From assembly GCA_963708155.1 (NCBI GenBank), contig OY970183.1, positions 744,001-808,000 of the forward strand: 64,000 nucleotides of DNA. The letters run 5' to 3'. The DNA is from Methylovirgula sp963708155 (GTDB lineage: Bacteria; Pseudomonadota; Alphaproteobacteria; Rhizobiales; Beijerinckiaceae). Under the pieces are notes generated by a model. It saw nothing but the letters and a program-made list of their open reading frames with translations, ran no database searches and had not been told where the DNA came from. The translations under genes were made by a program, and so were the position numbers. Shown in pieces: positions 36,363 to 45,012 of this stretch; position 1 is the stretch's first letter; each line of letters opens with the position of its first letter.

Positions 36363-37157
36363 CTACGCAATCGTGTCAACCACGCCGCCATCCACGCGCA
36401 GGGCAGCGCCCGTCGTCGCCGAGGCCTGCGGCGAGGCGAGATAGACGACCATATTGGCGACCTCCTCGACGCTCGCGGCGCGCCGGATGATCGAGCTCGG
36501 CCGATGTTTTTGCACGAAAGCGGCGGCCGTCTCCTCCAGCGAAGCGCCGCCCTCCCCCGACATTTTCGCGAGAAAATCGACGACGCCTTCGGAAAGCGTC
36601 GGGCCTGGCAGGACGGAATTCACCGTCACGCCCGTCCCCGCGGCGCGTTTGGCGATGCCGCGCGAAATCGAAATCTGCGCCGTCTTGGTGAACCCGTAAT
36701 GGATCATCTCGACGGGGATATTCAGCCCTGATTCCGAAGAGATGAAGATCACGCGGCCCCATTTGCGCGCGATCATTCCCGGCAGATAGGCGCGTGTCAG
36801 CCGCACGCCCGACAGCACATTGACCTCGAAGAAACGCTGCCATTCGGAATCCGGGATATCGAAGAAATCCTGCGGATTGAAAATGCCGACATTGTTGACG
36901 AGGATATCGGCTGCGGGCACGGCCTTAACCAGAACATCACAGCCGGCCGCCGTCCCGAGATCGGCGGCTACGCCCTGAACCTCTGCCTTGGGCACAGTTT
37001 TCTTCAGCTCTGCAATGGCTTCATCGACCGCCTTCTGGCCGCGGCCATTGACAATCACCCGCGCGCCCGACTCCGCCAGCCCTTTGGCGACGGCGAAGCC
37101 GATGCCGCGTGTCGAACCGGTCACGATCGCGCTCTTGCCGGAAAGATCGATCAGCAT
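36363..37157 (-). CDS. Short-chain dehydrogenase/reductase (3-oxoacyl-ACP reductase-like)
   Basis: A 264-residue classical SDR. NAD(P) binding is by GSTRGIGFAVAKGLAESG and NNVGIFNPQ. The catalytic Ser/Tyr/Lys appear in FISSESG and YGFTK, and the C-terminal ATTGAALRVDGG is typical of FabG-like members. The substrate is unknown. I chose the ATG at 37157, with GGAGAAG upstream; an ATG at 37169 is the alternative. It ends 2 bases from the queD stop. Confidence 0.85.
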   Translation of the reverse strand: MLIDLSGKSAIVTGSTRGIGFAVAKGLAESGARVIVNGRGQKAVDEAIAELKKTVPKAEVQGVAADLGTAAGCDVLVKAVPAADILVNNVGIFNPQDFFDIPDSEWQRFFEVNVLSGVRLTRAYLPGMIARKWGRVIFISSESGLNIPVEMIHYGFTKTAQISISRGIAKRAAGTGVTVNSVLPGPTLSEGVVDFLAKMSGEGGASLEETAAAFVQKHRPSSIIRRAASVEEVANMVVYLASPQASATTGAALRVDGGVVDTIA

Positions 37158-37260
37158 GTTCTTCTCCATTTCTTGGCCCACTGGGCACCCGCTGCGGGAT
37201 TTATCCCTCGCGCGTCCCCCGCGCTATAGTGGCTGACGCGAACGTGTTCCAAAGGGCCCT

Positions 37261-38253
37261 ATGACCGACAAACTTGAGCCGCGCCGGCCCATGCAGGGGC
37301 TGGCCAGCCTGCCCGTCTTCTTCAATCTCGCCGGCAAGCGCGCACTGCTCGCGGGCGGGACGCCGGAGGCGGCATGGAAGGCCGAACTGCTGCAGGCGGC
37401 GGGCGCGAAGGTCGATGTCCTCAGCGCCGCCTTGAGCGCGGAGATGCGGACGCTCGCGGCGCAGGCTCCCGCTGTCACACTGATCGAACGCGAGTGGACG
37501 GATGATGATTTCGCTGGCGCGGCGCTCGCGTGCGGCGATTTTGCGACGGACGCAGAAGCCACCGGCTTTTGCGCGGCCGCACGGCGCGCGGGCGTGCCCG
37601 TCAATGTCGTCGACACGCCGCTTTATTGCGACTTCCAGTTCGGCACCATCGTCGATCGCTCGCCGCTCGTCATCGCCATTTCGACGTCCGGCGCGGCGCC
37701 CGTCTTCGCCCTCGCCTTGCGCGGGCGGTTGGAAGCCCTGCTGCCCGCGAGCCTCAAGCGCTGGGCCGAAGCCGCCAAGGCATGGCGCCCGAAACTGACG
37801 GACGCGTCATCGCGGCGGCGCTTTTGGGAATTGTTCACCGCCCGCGCCCTGACATCACATGCGCCGGATACGGATGAACTGGATAATCTCATCGCCGCCG
37901 CGCAGCACGAGATCGCTGATAAGCCGGCTGGAACGATCACGCTTCTTGGCATTTCCAGCGCCGATCCGGAGCACTTGACCCTCAAGGCTCTGCGGCTTCT
38001 GCAAGCCGCGGACGTCGTCTTTCACGACAGCGCCGTGGCCCCGGCAATCGTCGAAATCGCGCGGCGCGAATCCGCCAGGATCAGCGTTAACGCCGAAGAA
38101 GATATTGCGGCGCGGATCATTGCCCAAGCAAGAGACGGTGCACGTATCGCCTGGCTCATCGCCGGCGGCGTGGGGGATACAGATGTAAAGGCGTTCCGAG
38201 CCGCGGGCTGCGCGGTTGATGTCATCCCTGCCGCACCAGACGCCAAACTTTAG
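37261..38253 (+). CDS. Siroheme synthase-like: precorrin-2 dehydrogenase with a shortened methyltransferase remnant
   Basis: A 330-residue protein. Residues about 10-210 match the CysG N-terminal / SirC domain: NLAGKRALLAGGTPEAAWKA for NAD, DFQFGTIVDRSPLVIAISTSG, then a helical dimerisation segment. Residues about 220-330 resemble the start of a uroporphyrinogen methylase (AGTITLLGISSADPEHLTLK, ALRLLQAADVVFHD). The GGDPFIFGRGGEE core that binds SAM is missing, replaced by IAWLIAGGVGDTDV. Thus NAD-dependent oxidation of precorrin-2 and possibly iron insertion are plausible, while methylation is not. It is divergent from the SDR. Confidence 0.82.
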   Translation: MTDKLEPRRPMQGLASLPVFFNLAGKRALLAGGTPEAAWKAELLQAAGAKVDVLSAALSAEMRTLAAQAPAVTLIEREWTDDDFAGAALACGDFATDAEATGFCAAARRAGVPVNVVDTPLYCDFQFGTIVDRSPLVIAISTSGAAPVFALALRGRLEALLPASLKRWAEAAKAWRPKLTDASSRRRFWELFTARALTSHAPDTDELDNLIAAAQHEIADKPAGTITLLGISSADPEHLTLKALRLLQAADVVFHDSAVAPAIVEIARRESARISVNAEEDIAARIIAQARDGARIAWLIAGGVGDTDVKAFRAAGCAVDVIPAAPDAKL

Positions 38254-38267
38254 AGATCGTAATGGAC

Positions 38268-38561
38268 TCAGGCGCTGGTCGGACGCAGCCGGCGCGAGGG
38301 TTTGCGCTCGACAATGACGGTGCGCGCCATTCCTTCCCGGCTCGGAGCGATGACGACGCGGGGGGCCTTGACCGGCTTGGCGGCTTTCAACACTTCCGCG
38401 CGCACGGCATCGACCGGCATGGCCATGAAGCCGGCCGCGATCTCGATCTGCTCTTCGATCTCGTCCGACAGCCCTTGCGCCGCAGCGATCGCTTCTTCGA
38501 GCGTCGGCGGGTCATGCCGCACGCGGCGCAAACCGAATTTCGTTGTCCAGGTTTCCGACAT
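38268..38561 (-). CDS. Conserved hypothetical protein
   Basis: A 97-residue basic protein starting MSETWTTKFGLRRVRHDPPT, then an acidic helix (LEEAIAAAQGLSDEIEEQIE), a Met-rich AAGFMAMPVDAVRAEVLKAA and a basic tail ending in RRLRPTSA. It has no signal peptide or membrane segment. I recognise the layout from small uncharacterised Rhizobiales proteins but know no function. It is convergent with the siroheme synthase gene. Confidence 0.7.
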   Translation of the reverse strand: MSETWTTKFGLRRVRHDPPTLEEAIAAAQGLSDEIEEQIEIAAGFMAMPVDAVRAEVLKAAKPVKAPRVVIAPSREGMARTVIVERKPSRRLRPTSA

Positions 38562-38666
38562 CAATTTCTGGCCTCTGCGCTAGCTATTATCGCCGCTTTG
38601 GCGCAGGGCAACAAGACATTGTGTCGCGAGCAGGGTGTCGCCGCGCACAGATCGAAATTTGAAAAA

Positions 38667-39302
38667 TTAAAGACAGGCGCGGGCAAACGCCTGAAAGGCG
38701 CGGGCGCGGTGCGAGAGAGCCGGCGAACCGTCCGGCGGAATGGCCTGCTTCTCGTCCATCATCATCTCGCCAAAGGTGCGCGAGAGTCCATCGGGCAAAA
38801 AGATCGGGTCATAGCCGAATCCTTTGGTCCCGCGCGGCGGAAAGACAAGCGTGCCGTGTACTTTGCCTTCGAAAACCTGCGTCGTGCCGTCCGGCCAGGC
38901 AAGCGCGAGGGCGGAAACGAAATGCGCATGGAAGGGCGGTTTCGCTCCCGCTTCCCGCAAGGCCAGTTCGACCTTTTCGATCGCGGCGGCGAAATCGCGC
39001 GCGCCGCCGGGCGCAAGCTCCGCCCAGCGCGCCGAGTGGAGCCCGGGCGCGCCATCCAGCGCATCGACACAGAGACCTGAATTGTCGGCGAGCGCCGGAA
39101 GCTGCGCCGCCTGCGCCGCAGCACGCGCCTTCAATTCCGCATTGGCGATGAAGGTCCCGCCGGTTTCTTCCGGCTCCGGCAGACCAAGCTCGCCGGCGGA
39201 AACCGCCTCGATTCCGTAGGGCTTGAGCAGCGCCTGCATTTCCCACAGCTTGCCGCGGTTATGCGTGGCGATGACGAGGCGGCCGGTCAGGCGTCCCGAC
39301 AT
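38667..39302 (-). CDS. rdgB: Non-canonical purine NTP pyrophosphatase (RdgB/HAM1)
   Basis: A 211-residue enzyme that hydrolyses dITP, XTP and similar damaged nucleotides. The motifs LVIATHNRGKLWEM at the N-terminus, ALADNSGLCVDALDGAPG, and GTKGFGYDPIFLPDG in the C-terminal half are standard, ending with LSHRARAFQAF. The ATG at 39302 is one base beyond the rph stop, so rph-rdgB is an operon, a frequent pair. Confidence 0.96.
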   Translation of the reverse strand: MSGRLTGRLVIATHNRGKLWEMQALLKPYGIEAVSAGELGLPEPEETGGTFIANAELKARAAAQAAQLPALADNSGLCVDALDGAPGLHSARWAELAPGGARDFAAAIEKVELALREAGAKPPFHAHFVSALALAWPDGTTQVFEGKVHGTLVFPPRGTKGFGYDPIFLPDGLSRTFGEMMMDEKQAIPPDGSPALSHRARAFQAFARACL

Positions 39303-39303
39303 A

Positions 39304-40020
39304 TCAGCCGATGGCCTGCTTCTGCAGCGCGACGAGTTCGGCAATGCCTTTGCGCGCCAGCGCCAGCATGGCATTGAACTCGGTCTCGCTAAAGACCGCG
39401 GCTTCGGCGCTCGCCTGGATTTCAACCAGCGCGCCGGTGCCGGTTATGACGAAATTCGCATCCGTCTGCGCGGCGCTGTCCTCGGCATAATCAAGGTCGA
39501 GCACAGCCTCGCCATTGGACATCCCGCAGGAGATCGCGGCGACATGATCGCGCAACGGAATATCCTTGAGAATGGAGCGGCCATGCATCCATTTGAGGCA
39601 TTCGCGCAAGGCAACCCAGCCGCCCGTGATCGCGGCGGTGCGCGTGCCGCCGTCGGCCTGCAACACATCGCAATCGATGGTGATCTGGCGTTCGCCGAGC
39701 GCCTGCAGATCGGTGACGGCGCGCAGGCTGCGGCCGATCAGGCGCTGGATTTCCTGCGTGCGGCCCGATGGACGCCCCGAGGCGATCTCGCGCCGCGTGC
39801 GCACCTGCGTAGCGCGCGGCAGCATGGAATATTCCGCCGTTACCCAGCCGCGGCCCTGGCCTCGTAGCCATTGCGGCGGCTTGTCCTCGAGCGAAGCGGT
39901 GCAGAGCACATGCGTCTCGCCAAATTTGACGAGGCAGGAGCCTTCGGCATAGCGCGCCACATTGCGCTCGATGATTACTTGCCGCATTTCATCCGGCGCG
40001 CGTTTGGAAGGACGTGTCAA
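39304..40020 (-). CDS. rph: Ribonuclease PH
   Basis: A 238-residue phosphorolytic exonuclease trimming tRNA 3' ends. Typical segments are EGSCLVKFGETHVLCTAS, GRGWVTAEYSMLPRAT, DCDVLQADGGTRTAAITGG and DLDYAEDSAAQTDANFV. No ATG fits. I chose the TTG at 40020, which yields LTRPSKRAPDEMRQV matching the usual family N-terminus (MRPSKR); a TTG at 40044 would add eight residues. Confidence 0.94.
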   Translation of the reverse strand: MTRPSKRAPDEMRQVIIERNVARYAEGSCLVKFGETHVLCTASLEDKPPQWLRGQGRGWVTAEYSMLPRATQVRTRREIASGRPSGRTQEIQRLIGRSLRAVTDLQALGERQITIDCDVLQADGGTRTAAITGGWVALRECLKWMHGRSILKDIPLRDHVAAISCGMSNGEAVLDLDYAEDSAAQTDANFVITGTGALVEIQASAEAAVFSETEFNAMLALARKGIAELVALQKQAIG

Positions 40021-40044
40021 ATTCTTCGACCTAAGCGTTGGCAA

Positions 40045-40178
40045 AACTTTTCCGGAACACGCTCCAACGCGCTTTCCGGAGGGATGGAATCATCTGGCCG
40101 ACAAGAAATCACGCGAGCTCAAAACCTTGCGCGTATTCTGGTCGGAAAAGCCGTGCGACTTTTCCGGAACACGCTCTA
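40045..40178. repeat. Pair of direct repeats with TTTTCCGGAACACGCTC
   Basis: ACTTTTCCGGAACACGCTC occurs at about 40046-40064 and again at about 40158-40176, 112 bases apart. Between them lies CGCGTATTCTGGTCGGAAAAGCCGTGCG, which is partly complementary to the repeat core (CGGAAAAG / CTTTTCCG). This forms a potential hairpin-bearing intergenic element upstream of the secreted-protein gene and the rph start. Confidence 0.65.
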
Positions 40179-40306
40179 AGCGGTTCAGGCTTCTTATGCA
40201 ACTGCGGCGCGCCGGAACCATTGCCACGGCGCGACGTTGCGGGCGCGGGCCGTTGCGCGGCGATCGTCGCGCGAACGGGGCATATTTACTTTATGGGAGA
40301 TGCAGG

Positions 40307-40684
40307 ATGAAACGCATCATCGTCACAAGCCTGTTCGCCGCAGCGACCGCCATCGGGTTCAGTCCGATTGCCCACGCACAGCAAGGATGCGAGCCGACCG
40401 GGGCGGCACAAATGCGGACCGAAATGGCCTCCGAGCAAAGCGGCGGCGACATGATCGTGCTGTCCGGCGACCAAGCGGAACGTTTCCTTGATTACCTCAA
40501 CGACGATGTCGGGCGGCATACGGATTATTGGGGCGACGGCGTCATCATCGGCCGTTTCCCGGCCCTCGGCTATGATGCCATCGCCATCGTCGATGATGGC
40601 TGCGTCGACGAGAGCAAGCTCATCAGGCTCAATCCCGAGGAAACAGCCGCGGGCCTGCAGCACGCCGAGGGTGCATCTTTCTAG
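40307..40684 (+). CDS. Small secreted protein of unknown function
   Basis: A 125-residue protein starting MKRIIVTSLFAAATAIGFSP, a signal peptide with probable cleavage after AHA. The mature part has two Cys (QQGCEPTG and DDGCVDESK) that could form a disulfide. The middle segment is acidic (LSGDQAERFLDYLNDDVGR, then YDAIAIVDDGCVD). GGGAG lies just upstream. I do not recognise the family. The stop overlaps the end of the SDR on the other strand by 4 bases. Confidence 0.75.
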   Translation: MKRIIVTSLFAAATAIGFSPIAHAQQGCEPTGAAQMRTEMASEQSGGDMIVLSGDQAERFLDYLNDDVGRHTDYWGDGVIIGRFPALGYDAIAIVDDGCVDESKLIRLNPEETAAGLQHAEGASF

Positions 40685-41553
40685 GAAGCCGCGCGCAGCG
40701 CCGCCGGCTCCGGCCAGTCAACGCCAGTAAGCTCGGCCGTCTTATTCCACAAAGCTGCCGCAAGTGCCGCGTCGCTCGCAGTTGCCGAGGTTTTGGCGAC
40801 CTTGTTCTTGTAGAAATATTCGCCGCTGACATTGGCGACGTCCGGCGAGGACGCCAGATAAACGATGGTCTCGGCGCCCTTTTCCGGCGAAATTGCAAAA
40901 ATCTGCACGGCTTTCAAAAGCGGCTGAATGGCTCCCCCGCTCGAATGGCCGAAACGTGTCGCGACGACGCCGGGATGCAGGCAATTGGCGGTTACGCCCG
41001 TGCCGCGCAGCCGCCGCGCGAGTTCGCGCGTGAAGAGAATGTTTTCGAGCTTCGAGCGGCCGTAAGCTTTGATGCTCGTATAACTTTTCTCCGTTTGCAG
41101 ATCGTCGAGGTCGATTTTCATCCCGCGATGCGCGTCGGACGACGTGCTGACGATCCGCGCCGGCGTCGAGCCGAGCAGCCGCTCGCGCAGCCCCGCCGTG
41201 ATGACGAAATAGGAAAGATGGTTGAGCGCAAAAGTCAGCTCGAATCCGTCCGCCGTGACCTGCCGCTGTGAAAAAGCGGCGCCGGCATTGTTGATAAGGA
41301 CATCGATACGCGGCTCGGCGGCCGCGATCTCGGCGGCGACGCGCTTCTGCTCCGCCAGCAGCGACAGGTCGGCGTAATGAACCTTATGCGAAAGCCCCGG
41401 CGCCTTGGCGTTGAGCTTGGCGAGCGTTGCCTCGCCGCGACTGCGGTCGCGGGCGACGAAGACGATCCGCGCACCCTTGGCCGCGAGGTCAGTCGCGGCG
41501 ACCTCGCCGATGCCGGAGGTCGCGCCTGTGATAACGACAGTTTTACCTTGCAT
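40681..41553 (-). CDS. Short-chain dehydrogenase (retinol dehydrogenase/POR-like)
   Basis: A 290-residue SDR. The cofactor site is VVITGATSGIGEVAATDLA and VLINNAGAAFS. The active site has VSTSSDAH and YGRSKLENILFTRELARRL, the long helix typical of the retinol-dehydrogenase / WW-oxidoreductase-like branch. ATG at 41553 follows GAGGTG. It lies 41 bases after pqqE on the same strand and could be transcribed with the pqq genes, but no role in PQQ synthesis is known for it. Confidence 0.85.
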   Translation of the reverse strand: MQGKTVVITGATSGIGEVAATDLAAKGARIVFVARDRSRGEATLAKLNAKAPGLSHKVHYADLSLLAEQKRVAAEIAAAEPRIDVLINNAGAAFSQRQVTADGFELTFALNHLSYFVITAGLRERLLGSTPARIVSTSSDAHRGMKIDLDDLQTEKSYTSIKAYGRSKLENILFTRELARRLRGTGVTANCLHPGVVATRFGHSSGGAIQPLLKAVQIFAISPEKGAETIVYLASSPDVANVSGEYFYKNKVAKTSATASDAALAAALWNKTAELTGVDWPEPAALRAAS

Positions 41554-41594
41554 GATCGCACCTCGGGAACAGAGCGCTTTCAAGCGACCGGCGG

Positions 41595-42732
41595 TCACGC
41601 TACCGGAGCCGGCGCCTTCTGGGTGCGATAGACATAATCCCCCGCGGGGACATTTGCATCGACTTCCTCGAAAGTCGCGGCAATGGCGGCGACTTTGTCA
41701 TGGAAGGGCGAGAGATGGCAGATCGGGTCCGCATTGCGCGCGTCCCCCGTCAGCGCCATCGCCTGGCAACGGCAGCCGCCGTGGTCCTGGCTCTTGCGCG
41801 GGCAGGAGCGGCACGGTTCGACCATCCAGTCCTCGCCGCGGAAGGCGTTGAAGGCCGGGGCGTTGAACCAGATATCGCTGATCGAATGATCGCGCACATT
41901 CCAGAACTCGAGGCCCGGAATGGTTTCGGCGGCGTGGCACGGCAAAGCCTTGCCGTGCGGAGTGACGTTCAACGTCCGCTTCGCCCAGCCGCCCATGCAG
42001 GCCTTGGGATATTTGGCATAATAATCCGGCACGACATGATCGATGACGATCTTGCCGGCATAAACCTTCCGTAGCGCCTCGACCTCGGCCACGGCCTTCT
42101 CGGTCTGGGCGCGCGACGGCATCAGCGCCTGCCGGTTGAGATAGGCCCAGGCGTAATATTGCGTATGCGCGATCTCGACGCGGCGGGCGCCAAGCTCATA
42201 GGCGAATTCGACCATGCGGCCGGCGCGCTCGATATTGGCGCGATGGATGACGGCATTGACGGTCAGCGGCAGGCCGACCTGCTTCACCCATTTGGCGACA
42301 TCCATCTTGCGGGCGAACCCGCCCTTGTAGCCGCCGATCCTGTCCGCCGAACTCGGCTTCCGCGTCCTGAATCGAAAGCTGGACGTGATCGAGCCCGGCA
42401 TCGGCAAGCTCCTGCATTCGCGCCTCGGTGAGGCCGACGCCCGAGGTGATGAGGTTCGTATAGAGGCCGACGGCGCGGCAATGTTTCACGATCTCGGTGA
42501 GATCGCGGCGCGAGGCCGGCTCGCCGCCCGAAAGATGCGCGTGCAGAATCCCGACCTCGGCCGATTCCGAGAAGACGCGCTTCCACGTCTCGGTATCGAG
42601 TTCGCCCTCGCGCGCGTCGAGTTCGATCGGGTTCGAGCAATAGGGACAGGCAAGAGGGCAGCGATGCGTCAGCTCGGCAAGAATGCCGACCGGCGCGGCG
42701 ACGGCCTCGGGAACCTTCTGCGGCGCATTCAT
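41595..42732 (-). pseudogene. pqqE: PQQ biosynthesis radical SAM protein PqqE, frameshifted at a GANTC site
   Basis: Cross-links Glu and Tyr in the PqqA peptide. The N-terminal frame carries the radical SAM cysteines CPLACPYCSNP and LSGGEPASRRD, then reaches LSIQDAEAE. There GAGTTCGGCGG should be GAGTCGGCGG; removing one T gives SADRIGGYKGGFARKMDVAK and the rest, including the SPASM cysteines (ACMGG, HAAETI region, CRSCPRKSQDHGGCRCQA). The restored product is 378 residues. The surplus base lies in GAACTC at 42349-42354 (+ strand). The ATG overlaps the pqqD stop by 4 bases. Probably intact in the organism. Confidence 0.92.
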
Positions 42733-43016
42733 AGGTCCACCATCCGTTTGGCGACGAGCTCCGCGAGCAGCGCCCGCACGTCGGTTTCGATCAACTCTCG
42801 CTCCGCCGCGAAGGCGGCGGCGAGCTGATCGATGATTTCCTCCAATGTGGCCTTGCCATCGCAGCGCTTCAAGATTTCGACCGCGACAGGATTGAGTTTT
42901 AGCACGCGCTCAGGCGCCATCAGCAGCCACTCGCCGCGCGTCGCATCGTGTTTCAGATGCATACCCCGCGGCAAATGCGGCTTCGATTCTGCGCTGATGG
43001 CAATCGCTTCGCTCAT
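42729..43016 (-). CDS. pqqD: PQQ biosynthesis peptide chaperone PqqD
   Basis: A 95-residue RiPP recognition element that binds PqqA and presents it to PqqE. The family pattern appears in HLPRGMHLKHDATRGEWLLM, APERVLKLNPVAVEILKRCDG and KATLEEIIDQLAAAF. Length is normal. It sits between pqqC (9 bases upstream) and pqqE (4-base overlap). Confidence 0.95.
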   Translation of the reverse strand: MSEAIAISAESKPHLPRGMHLKHDATRGEWLLMAPERVLKLNPVAVEILKRCDGKATLEEIIDQLAAAFAAERELIETDVRALLAELVAKRMVDL

Positions 43017-43025
43017 ATCGTCTCG

Positions 43026-43784
43026 CTAGGCCGCCCGGCTGCGCGGCGCCGCGATCGTGCCCGGCACCCAGGCATCCGGCGGCAGGTAATGATCGACATA
43101 GGCGCTCCACAGCGCATCGAGCTGTGCCCAAAGCACATTGCACTTGAACTTGAGCGCGTTGATGACCGCGTGCTGCTGCTCGAGCGTCGTCGCGTGCGAC
43201 TTGACATATTCGAGCGCCCAATCGGCGTCGCGCTTGGCCTGCGTCGGCCGATAGGAGAAATAAGCCAGCGTGTCCTTGCTGACGTAGTCGTAATTCGCCA
43301 GCATGCCGGACATGCGCTCGCCGATGATATTCGGCGAGAATAATTCGGTCAGCGACGAGGCGACCGCCTCGACGGGGCTGCGCTCACGCACAAAGGCGAC
43401 ATAAGCATCGACCGCGAACCGCGTCGCCGGAAGAATACCGGCTGTCGATTCCACATAATCGCGCGGGAAGCCGAGGCTGTCCGTGAGTTTCAGCCAGCGC
43501 TCAATGCCGCCGTCGCCGGGCTTGAGCCCGTCATGATCCTCAATGCGCTTGCGCCACTGGCGGCGATCCTCCGCATCGGTGAATCGCGTCAGCACGATCG
43601 CATCCTTGATGGGGATCATCGACTGATAATAATAGCGGTTCAGCGCCCAGGCCTGGATTTCCTCGTAGCTGCACTTGCCGCTGTACTGGCGCGCGTGGAA
43701 ACGGTGCTTGTTGTGATAGCGCTCGGCGCCGACGTTGCGTAGCGCCTCTTCCAATTCCGCGGGGCTCAAAAGCGTCTGGCTCAT
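43026..43784 (-). CDS. pqqC: Pyrroloquinoline-quinone synthase PqqC
   Basis: A 252-residue cofactor-free oxidase that performs the last ring closure and eight-electron oxidation to PQQ. Characteristic segments are YHNKHRFHARQYSGK, WALNRYYYQSMIPIKDA, HDGLKPGDGGIERWL and LTELFSPNIIGERM, which carry the His, Lys, Tyr and Arg residues of the active site. The ATG overlaps the pqqB stop by 4 bases. Confidence 0.97.
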   Translation of the reverse strand: MSQTLLSPAELEEALRNVGAERYHNKHRFHARQYSGKCSYEEIQAWALNRYYYQSMIPIKDAIVLTRFTDAEDRRQWRKRIEDHDGLKPGDGGIERWLKLTDSLGFPRDYVESTAGILPATRFAVDAYVAFVRERSPVEAVASSLTELFSPNIIGERMSGMLANYDYVSKDTLAYFSYRPTQAKRDADWALEYVKSHATTLEQQHAVINALKFKCNVLWAQLDALWSAYVDHYLPPDAWVPGTIAAPRSRAA

Positions 43785-44680
43785 AACGCGACCTCCATCC
43801 CGTCATAAGAAACTTCCCATCCCGCCGCATTGGCCTTGGCGCGTTCCGGCGAATCCTCGATCAGCACGGGATTGGTATTGTTGATATGGACAAAAATCTT
43901 GCGGCGGATGCCGATATCCGACAGCCGAACCAGCGAGCCCTTCTCGCCTGTCATCGCGACATGACCCATGCGCCACGCTGTCTTGCTGGAGAGACCCAGC
44001 GCAACCATCTCGTCGTCGGTGAAGGTCGTGCCATCGAAGAAGAGCAGATCGGCATTGCGCAGCCGCTCCTGCACTTTCGGCGTCACCTCGGCGCAGCCGG
44101 GAATATAGAAGAGCGTCTTGCGGCCGTCGGTGATCTCAAGGCCGACCGTCGTCTCGCTCTCGTCGCCAATGGCGAGCGATGCCGTCTCAAGATAGAGCGG
44201 CACCTTGCCCGGCACGGCGAAGGGCGTGACCCGCAGCCCGAGGCCGGTATCGAGCTGTTGCCCGAGTTCGACCTCGTTGAATGTCACGAGCTCGCGGTTG
44301 AGCACCCCGAAAATATTGGCACCAGTCACTTCCGCCAGCGTCGTCTTGCTGCCGTAGACCGCAAAGCTCTGCTGCTCGCGCAAGGTCAGCAAGCCGGTCA
44401 GGTGATCGACATCGCCATTGGTGACGAAGACCGCGTTGATCGGCGACTGGCGGCTGGCGCCATGCGGGTGCAATTGCTTCGTCGCGATAATCTGCTGGCG
44501 CAGATCAGGTGAGGCGTTGAGCAGAAGCCAACGTTCCCCGTCCGCGCTCACCGCCAGACTCGATTGCGTCCGCGGTTTAACGCGCGTGTCGCCTTTCCAG
44601 GCGAGTTGGCAGACGGGGCAAAGGCAATTCCATTGCGGAAAGCCTCCCCCGGCTGCCGAACCGAGGACAATGATTTGCAA
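43781..44680 (-). CDS. pqqB: PQQ biosynthesis protein PqqB
   Basis: A 299-residue metallo-beta-lactamase-fold protein, thought to hydroxylate the tyrosine moiety of the PqqA-derived diamino acid. The start is MQIIVLGSAAGGGFPQWNC, followed by CPVCQLAW, TQSSLAVSADG, VTNGDVDHLTGLLTLRE and DGTTFTDDEM. The length is normal. It begins one base after the pqqA stop. Confidence 0.96.
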   Translation of the reverse strand: MQIIVLGSAAGGGFPQWNCLCPVCQLAWKGDTRVKPRTQSSLAVSADGERWLLLNASPDLRQQIIATKQLHPHGASRQSPINAVFVTNGDVDHLTGLLTLREQQSFAVYGSKTTLAEVTGANIFGVLNRELVTFNEVELGQQLDTGLGLRVTPFAVPGKVPLYLETASLAIGDESETTVGLEITDGRKTLFYIPGCAEVTPKVQERLRNADLLFFDGTTFTDDEMVALGLSSKTAWRMGHVAMTGEKGSLVRLSDIGIRRKIFVHINNTNPVLIEDSPERAKANAAGWEVSYDGMEVAL

Positions 44681-44681
44681 A

Positions 44682-44807
44682 TCAGCCCCTCGGCTTATTG
44701 TTGGGAAACCAGCATAGGTTCCGACCGATTAGATCTCGGCCGAACTCGTAGCTGGTGACTTCCATGCCGACGCACACTTCGACGGCAACCGGAGCAGTCC
44801 AAGCCAT
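44682..44807 (-). CDS. pqqA: PQQ precursor peptide PqqA (41 residues)
   Basis: From the ATG at 44807, after a strong GGAGG, the peptide reads MAWTAPVAVEVCVGMEVTSY and continues to the TGA at 44682. Glu16 and Tyr20, the two residues that become PQQ, are in the invariant E-x3-Y spacing within GMEVTSYE. The 21 residues after Tyr20 (ending in WFPNNKPRG) are longer than the tail of well-studied 23-29-residue PqqA peptides. It is the first gene of pqqABCDE; the 205-base gap upstream must hold the promoter. Confidence 0.95.
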   Translation of the reverse strand: MAWTAPVAVEVCVGMEVTSYEFGRDLIGRNLCWFPNNKPRG

Positions 44808-45012
44808 GATTTCCTCCATTAGCTTTTCCATTGGACAGATTTAACTGTCCAAGTGGCACATCGCATAAAATAATGCGCCCTGCCACGGGAAGTTAGCCCG
44901 CATCTTTGTTTCTTACAGATGTATTACAATCAAGCGTTTACGACGCTTTTTCCATCGGCAGCTTCTGAGATTTTCCTGACATTCAAATGACGTGAACACT
45001 GCGCTGCCGAAG

